Below are positions 59,708 to 64,000 of a stretch of DNA of 64,000 bases, one piece after another (positions within the stretch are counted from its first letter, which is position 1; every line of letters begins with the position of its first letter). Under the pieces are notes generated by a model. The model made no database searches and was not told where the DNA came from. It saw only the letters and a program-made list of their open reading frames with translations. A program made the position numbers and the translations under genes. This stretch comes from Spirochaetia bacterium (lineage in GTDB: Bacteria > Spirochaetota > Spirochaetia > Treponematales > Rectinemataceae), in assembly GCA_029975555.1 (NCBI GenBank), contig JARKOY010000021.1:62001-126000 (forward strand), read 5' to 3'.

Positions 59708-59740
59708 GGTTGCAAACGTTTTCAGAAAACGTTTGCAACC
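59708..59740. promoter_or_regulatory. 33-bp palindrome, LacI-family operator candidate
   Basis: GGTTGCAAACGTTTTC-A-GAAAACGTTTGCAACC with two AAACGTTT cores just downstream of the promoter. Confidence 0.85.
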
Positions 59741-59814
59741 ATTGTTCCACGAAAAAAGCATTGCTGCCGACGGGATAGCTTCGTTTGCAAACATCGAGGG
59801 GCTGAAAGGAAATT

Positions 59815-60828
59815 ATGGAAAAAATAAGGATCGGCATCGTCGGATTGGGCCGGCTTGGCAAGCGTCACGCGTACAACCTCGCCAATCTCGTGCCGGGAGC
59901 AGAACTCAAGGCCGCATGCTCTCCGGTCCAGGCTGAGCTCGACTGGGCAGAGAAGGAGCTCGGCGTGTCTCAGCGCTTCGCGTCCTTCGATCAAATGATC
60001 GAGCACGCCGATATCGATGCGGTGTGGATCGCGAGTTCGTCGGTATACCATTCGGCCCAGGTGTTGGCGTCCCTCGATCGAGGCCTCCATGTGTTCGTCG
60101 AAAAGCCGATGGGCGTGACGCTCGACGAATGTGCCGCCATCGAGCGCGCCGTTGCCGCCCATCCCCGGCAGATCTTTCTGGTCGGCTTCGTCAGACGCTT
60201 CGATCCATCCTACCAATACGCAAAAGAACTGGTGGACAAAGGCGCCATAGGAAGGCCGTTCCTCGTGCGCTCCCAGACCTGCGATCTCGACGAGTATGCG
60301 GAGTTCCAGCTTGAATTCGTAAAAACCGGCGGCGGTATCTTTCTCGACATGAACGTGCACGACATCGACCTTGCGCGCTGGTTCATCGGCAGCGAGATCA
60401 GCGAGGTCCATGCGGTGGGCGGCAGTTACGTTCACCCTGGGTTCGCCGACCAGGGTGATGCGGACAATACGGTCTGCCTCGCCACGTTTGAAAACGGCGC
60501 CATGGCGGTCATCTCCGCGAGCAGAACAGCCTTCCACGGCCACGATACGCACACCGAAATAGTCGGCTCCAAGGGTATCCTGAAAATCGGCACCACGCCG
60601 CGCAAAAATCGTGTGGAGATTTTCGACACCGCCGGCGCGCGAACCGAGTGCGTCCGCGATTTCTACGAGCGTTTCGAGGAAGGCTTTATCGCCGAAGCCC
60701 GAGCATTTGTATCCTGCATTCGCAGTGGCCGAAAGCCAGAGATAACGCCGCGCGACGGTACCGCCGCCACGCGGGTGGGCATGGCCATGACCGAATCATT
60801 CAAGCGCAAAAGCATAGTACAGCTTTAA
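59815..60828 (+). CDS. Gfo/Idh/MocA-family oxidoreductase (inositol 2-dehydrogenase-like)
   Basis: IRIGIVGLGRLGKRHAYNLA, HVFVEKPMG, GGGIFLDMNVHDIDLARWF. Confidence 0.92.
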   Translation: MEKIRIGIVGLGRLGKRHAYNLANLVPGAELKAACSPVQAELDWAEKELGVSQRFASFDQMIEHADIDAVWIASSSVYHSAQVLASLDRGLHVFVEKPMGVTLDECAAIERAVAAHPRQIFLVGFVRRFDPSYQYAKELVDKGAIGRPFLVRSQTCDLDEYAEFQLEFVKTGGGIFLDMNVHDIDLARWFIGSEISEVHAVGGSYVHPGFADQGDADNTVCLATFENGAMAVISASRTAFHGHDTHTEIVGSKGILKIGTTPRKNRVEIFDTAGARTECVRDFYERFEEGFIAEARAFVSCIRSGRKPEITPRDGTAATRVGMAMTESFKRKSIVQL

Positions 60829-60879
60829 AACCAGCGGGCGTTGTCCGCTGACAAAAAATCAGTGTTTTAGGGAGGCATT

Positions 60880-61809
60880 ATGAGTATTAGAAAAAAACTG
60901 GTTCTGGCCCTCATCGCCCTCACCCTCGTGGCGGGCACTGCGTTCGCGCAGAAGACCTATCGCATCGGCGTCACGCTGTACGACCGAGATCAGTTCATCT
61001 CCTCGCTCGAGCAGGCGATCATCGAAGCGGGGAAAAAGTACCCTAACGTTGTCGTCGATTCGCAGGACGCCAAGCAGGACGTCAACCAGCAGATGGCACA
61101 AGTGGACGTCTTCGCAACTAAAAAATACGACGCCATCATCGTCAACTTGATCAACACCGACACGGTTGAGACTATCATCCAGCGCGCCAAGGGCATCCCC
61201 ACGATTTTCGTCAACCGCAGACCGCGCGATGCCGTCATCGACGGTGTGAAGACCGCCTACGTCGGCTCTCAGGAATACGATGCCGGCCGCATGCAGGGCG
61301 AATTCCTCGCGAAGTTCTTTAAAGGAAAAACTGAGCTCCGCTATGTGCTGTTCATGGGTCAGCTCGGCCTTGAGAACACCAACGAGCGCACTCGGGGCGT
61401 CAAAGAAACCCTCCAGAAGGCCGGCTTCAAACTGACGAAAGTCTACGAGGACACCGCCGAATGGGACCGCTGGAAAGCCATGAACCAGATGCAGCAGCTG
61501 CTCGGCACTGGCAAACAGTTCGACGTGGTCATCTGCAACAACGACGAGATGGCGCTCGGTGCAATCGAGGCCATGAAGGCCCTCAAGATGGACCTTAAGA
61601 AGATTCCAGTCGTCGGCATCGATGCCACGCCACCGGCAAAAGAAGCGGTGAAGAAGGGTGAAATGGCCATGACGGTCTTCCAAAATGCGAAGGCGCAAGG
61701 CGCCGTGGCCCTCGAATTTGCCCTAAAAGCAGCTCAGGGCCAAAAGATTGAAAAGTTCGGGTGGGTACCGTTCGAGCCAGTTACCATCGAAAATGTGGAT
61801 AAGTACTGA
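60880..61809 (+). CDS. sugar/polyol ABC transporter substrate-binding protein (RbsB-like)
   Basis: Signal peptide ending AFAQ; DAKQDVNQQMAQVDVF..., VVICNNDEMALGAIEAM. Confidence 0.92.
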   Translation: MSIRKKLVLALIALTLVAGTAFAQKTYRIGVTLYDRDQFISSLEQAIIEAGKKYPNVVVDSQDAKQDVNQQMAQVDVFATKKYDAIIVNLINTDTVETIIQRAKGIPTIFVNRRPRDAVIDGVKTAYVGSQEYDAGRMQGEFLAKFFKGKTELRYVLFMGQLGLENTNERTRGVKETLQKAGFKLTKVYEDTAEWDRWKAMNQMQQLLGTGKQFDVVICNNDEMALGAIEAMKALKMDLKKIPVVGIDATPPAKEAVKKGEMAMTVFQNAKAQGAVALEFALKAAQGQKIEKFGWVPFEPVTIENVDKY

Positions 61810-61829
61810 ACGGTTATGATCAGTGGGAA

Positions 61830-61859
61830 AGGCCCCGAAGCAGACGTGCGGCGGGGCCT
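61830..61859 (+). terminator. intercistronic hairpin between SBP and ATPase genes
   Basis: AGGCCCCG...CGGGGCCT followed by a weak CCCTTTTAT. Confidence 0.5.
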
Positions 61860-61887
61860 GTCCCTTTTATAGGAGAATGGAGCACCC

Positions 61888-63405
61888 ATGGAAGACTACA
61901 TACTGGAAATGAAAAACATCGTGCGGACATTTCCAGGAGTTCGCGCCCTCAACGGTGTGGATTTTCGGGCAAAAAGAGGCTCCGTGCATGCGCTCATGGG
62001 AGAAAATGGGGCAGGCAAATCCACGCTCATGAAATGCCTCGTCGGCATCAATCCCCCTGATTCAGGAGAAATCTGGCTAAAAGGGAAAAAAGTTACGATA
62101 CCAAACCCTCACGAGGCATTAAAACTTGGTATAGCAATGATCTATCAAGAACTCAATCCGGTTCTTGAGCGGAGCGTCATGGAGAACATCTGGCTTGGTC
62201 GAGAACCGATGCTCCGCAAATTCGGTCTTCTCGTCGATCACAGAGCCATGTACGAGCAGACCAGACAGCTTCTGAAAGAACTTGAAATCGACATCGATCC
62301 AAAAACAAAGGTAAAAGAGCTGTCCGTGGCAAAGATGCAGATGATCGAGATCGCCAAAGCGATCTCGTACAACGCGGACGTCGTCATCATGGACGAGCCG
62401 ACATCCTCGCTCACGCCAAACGAAGTGGAGCACCTTTTCTCAATGATCCGCAAGCTGAAAGCCAGAAACGTCGCGGTCATCTACATCACTCATAAAATGG
62501 AAGAAATTTTCACCATCGCGGACGAAGTCACCGTACTCCGCGACGGAAACAATATTACGACAAATCCGATCGCCGAAATGACCATCGATTCGCTGATCAC
62601 CGCGATGGTCGGCCGGCACCTCACCGAAATGTTCCCGAAGATGGAGAGTCAGATCGGAGATGTAAAATTGGCGGTGCGACACCTTGAGGTCCCAGGCCTT
62701 TTGCACGACATCTCCTTCGACCTCAGAAAAGGGGAAATTCTCGGCGTTGCAGGGCTCGTGGGGGCTGGCCGCACGGAACTCATGGAAGCGCTGTTCGGGC
62801 TGCGCCGCAAGAGTGCCGGCGAAATTTTCATCGACGGTAAAAAGGTCGAAATCCGTGCACCTTCGGATGCGATCGAGGCAGGAATCGGCTTTTTAACAGA
62901 GGACCGCAGGCTGAACGGCATCATTCCGGTGCTCTCGGTAAAGGTGAACATCATTGTCGCCAATCTCAGAAATTATCTGCGATACGGCTTTTTTCTCAAT
63001 CTCAAAAAGATTCACCACGACTGCGAGGAATTCAAGGAGAGGCTTAAGATACGCACCCCCTCCTTGGACACCCTGATACAGAACCTCTCGGGAGGAAATC
63101 AGCAGAAGGTGCTCGTGGCGCGATGGTTGCTCACGAACCCCGACATCCTCATCCTCGACGAGCCGACGCGCGGCATCGACGTCGGGGCAAAGGCCGAGAT
63201 ACACACGATCATCACCAAGCTTGCCTGCGAGGGGAAATCCATCATCATGGTGAGCTCCGAAATGCCGGAGATTCTCGGGATGAGCGATCGGATCATGGTG
63301 ATGAGCCGCGGCCAGATCACTGCAATTCTTGACCGCAAGGATGCAGATCAGGAAACCATCATGCGGTATGCGGCTGCAAAAGCAAACAACAATAAAGTGG
63401 CCTAA
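61888..63405 (+). CDS. sugar ABC transporter ATP-binding protein (RbsA/MglA-like)
   Basis: Two ABC domains: [17 protein letters not shown] and [34 protein letters not shown]. Confidence 0.95.
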   Translation: MEDYILEMKNIVRTFPGVRALNGVDFRAKRGSVHALMGENGAGKSTLMKCLVGINPPDSGEIWLKGKKVTIPNPHEALKLGIAMIYQELNPVLERSVMENIWLGREPMLRKFGLLVDHRAMYEQTRQLLKELEIDIDPKTKVKELSVAKMQMIEIAKAISYNADVVIMDEPTSSLTPNEVEHLFSMIRKLKARNVAVIYITHKMEEIFTIADEVTVLRDGNNITTNPIAEMTIDSLITAMVGRHLTEMFPKMESQIGDVKLAVRHLEVPGLLHDISFDLRKGEILGVAGLVGAGRTELMEALFGLRRKSAGEIFIDGKKVEIRAPSDAIEAGIGFLTEDRRLNGIIPVLSVKVNIIVANLRNYLRYGFFLNLKKIHHDCEEFKERLKIRTPSLDTLIQNLSGGNQQKVLVARWLLTNPDILILDEPTRGIDVGAKAEIHTIITKLACEGKSIIMVSSEMPEILGMSDRIMVMSRGQITAILDRKDADQETIMRYAAAKANNNKVA

Positions 63406-63416
63406 AGGAGGCTGCC

Positions 63417-64000
63417 ATGGCACAGCAGAGCGAAGTTGGAAAATTCATCAACAAATATGCAATCTTTATCGTACTGATCGTGATGGTTGTGGTGCTCTCG
63501 TTTCTCTCGCCGACATTCCTCACGCCGCAGAACCTCATCAACGTGCTCATCACAGAATCGGGGCGCGGTATTCTGGCGATCGGCGTGGCGTTCACGATTA
63601 TTTCCAGGGGGATCGATCTTTCGGTGGGCTCGATCGTTTCGCTCACGTCGGTCATCGCCGCGAGCCTTGTGCAGGAGCCATCGTACAGTGCGCGCATCTT
63701 TCCGCACTTGCCGCTTCTGCCGCCCATCGTGGCGGTGGTCGCGGGGCTCGTGGCAGGCACGATCGTAGGCATAACAAACGGAGCGCTCATCGCGTATACG
63801 GCGATTCCGCCTTTCATCGCGACGCTCGGCTCGATGATCATCGCGCGCGGGCTTGCGCTCATTCTGACGAACGCCTATCCCGTGCCGATGCTTCGGCCGG
63901 AATTCAAAATCATCGGTCAGGGCTCGCTGGGACCGATTCCTTACGTGGTCATCGTGTTCGCGCTTGTCGCCATCGTCGCGTTCATCATATTGAACTACAC
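63417..64000 (+). CDS. sugar ABC transporter permease (RbsC-like), truncated at window end
   Basis: MAQQSEVGKFINKYAIFIVLIVMVVVLSFLSPTFLTPQNLINVLI...SRGIDLSVGSIVSLTSV; open to 64000. Confidence 0.9.
   Translation, partial: MAQQSEVGKFINKYAIFIVLIVMVVVLSFLSPTFLTPQNLINVLITESGRGILAIGVAFTIISRGIDLSVGSIVSLTSVIAASLVQEPSYSARIFPHLPLLPPIVAVVAGLVAGTIVGITNGALIAYTAIPPFIATLGSMIIARGLALILTNAYPVPMLRPEFKIIGQGSLGPIPYVVIVFALVAIVAFIILNY

Noticed and set aside
1-64000. CRISPR array or prophage
   Set aside because: No regularly spaced direct repeats, Cas-like ORFs, integrase, or phage structural genes seen.

Overview
A 64 kb, GC-rich, densely coded chromosomal window. Gene content (CBS/DRTGG-type Mn-PPase, rpoN-hpf-hprK-ptsH block, Nqr/Rnf-type genes, GlgP, ThyX, HD-GYP, several lipoproteins) suggests an anaerobic or fermentative bacterium, possibly a spirochete; this taxonomic guess is inference only. 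I see no rRNA, tRNA, CRISPR array, prophage or intact transposon. Main blocks: 5'-truncated glycerol-1-phosphate dehydrogenase + DeoR regulator; glycogen phosphorylase; a helicase-like protein with degenerate motifs; a type-II NADH dehydrogenase with a C-terminal DoxX-like membrane domain followed by a polyprenyl synthase; copA/copZ; grpE-dnaK-dnaJ; rpoN-hpf-hprK-ptsH-lexA-holA-traB; Mn-PPase; GH36 alpha-galactosidase; thyX; a PAS/GAF/HD-GYP protein; proA-proB; a cobalamin riboswitch ahead of a three-gene ABC importer; adenosine-specific kinase, SagB-type nitroreductase, C_GCAxxG_C_C protein; glpK; a lower-GC accessory patch (polysaccharide deacetylase, DUF4143-type ATPase); pyk-trmH; an Nqr-like operon B-C-D-E-F with no adjacent nqrA; znuA-znuC-znuB-zur; a low-GC AhpD-like gene beside a decayed transposase fragment; and a LacI/MFS/Gfo-Idh/sugar ABC locus. 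Strongest leads: the NqrA-less Nqr operon, the NDH-2-DoxX + polyprenyl synthase pair (EET-like), the degenerate DEAD-box protein, paired TGCAA-N5-TTGCA palindromes on the znuA promoter, a perfect 33-bp operator palindrome, and a structured intergenic element before hprK. All calls come from reading the sequence and supplied translations; no searches were run.
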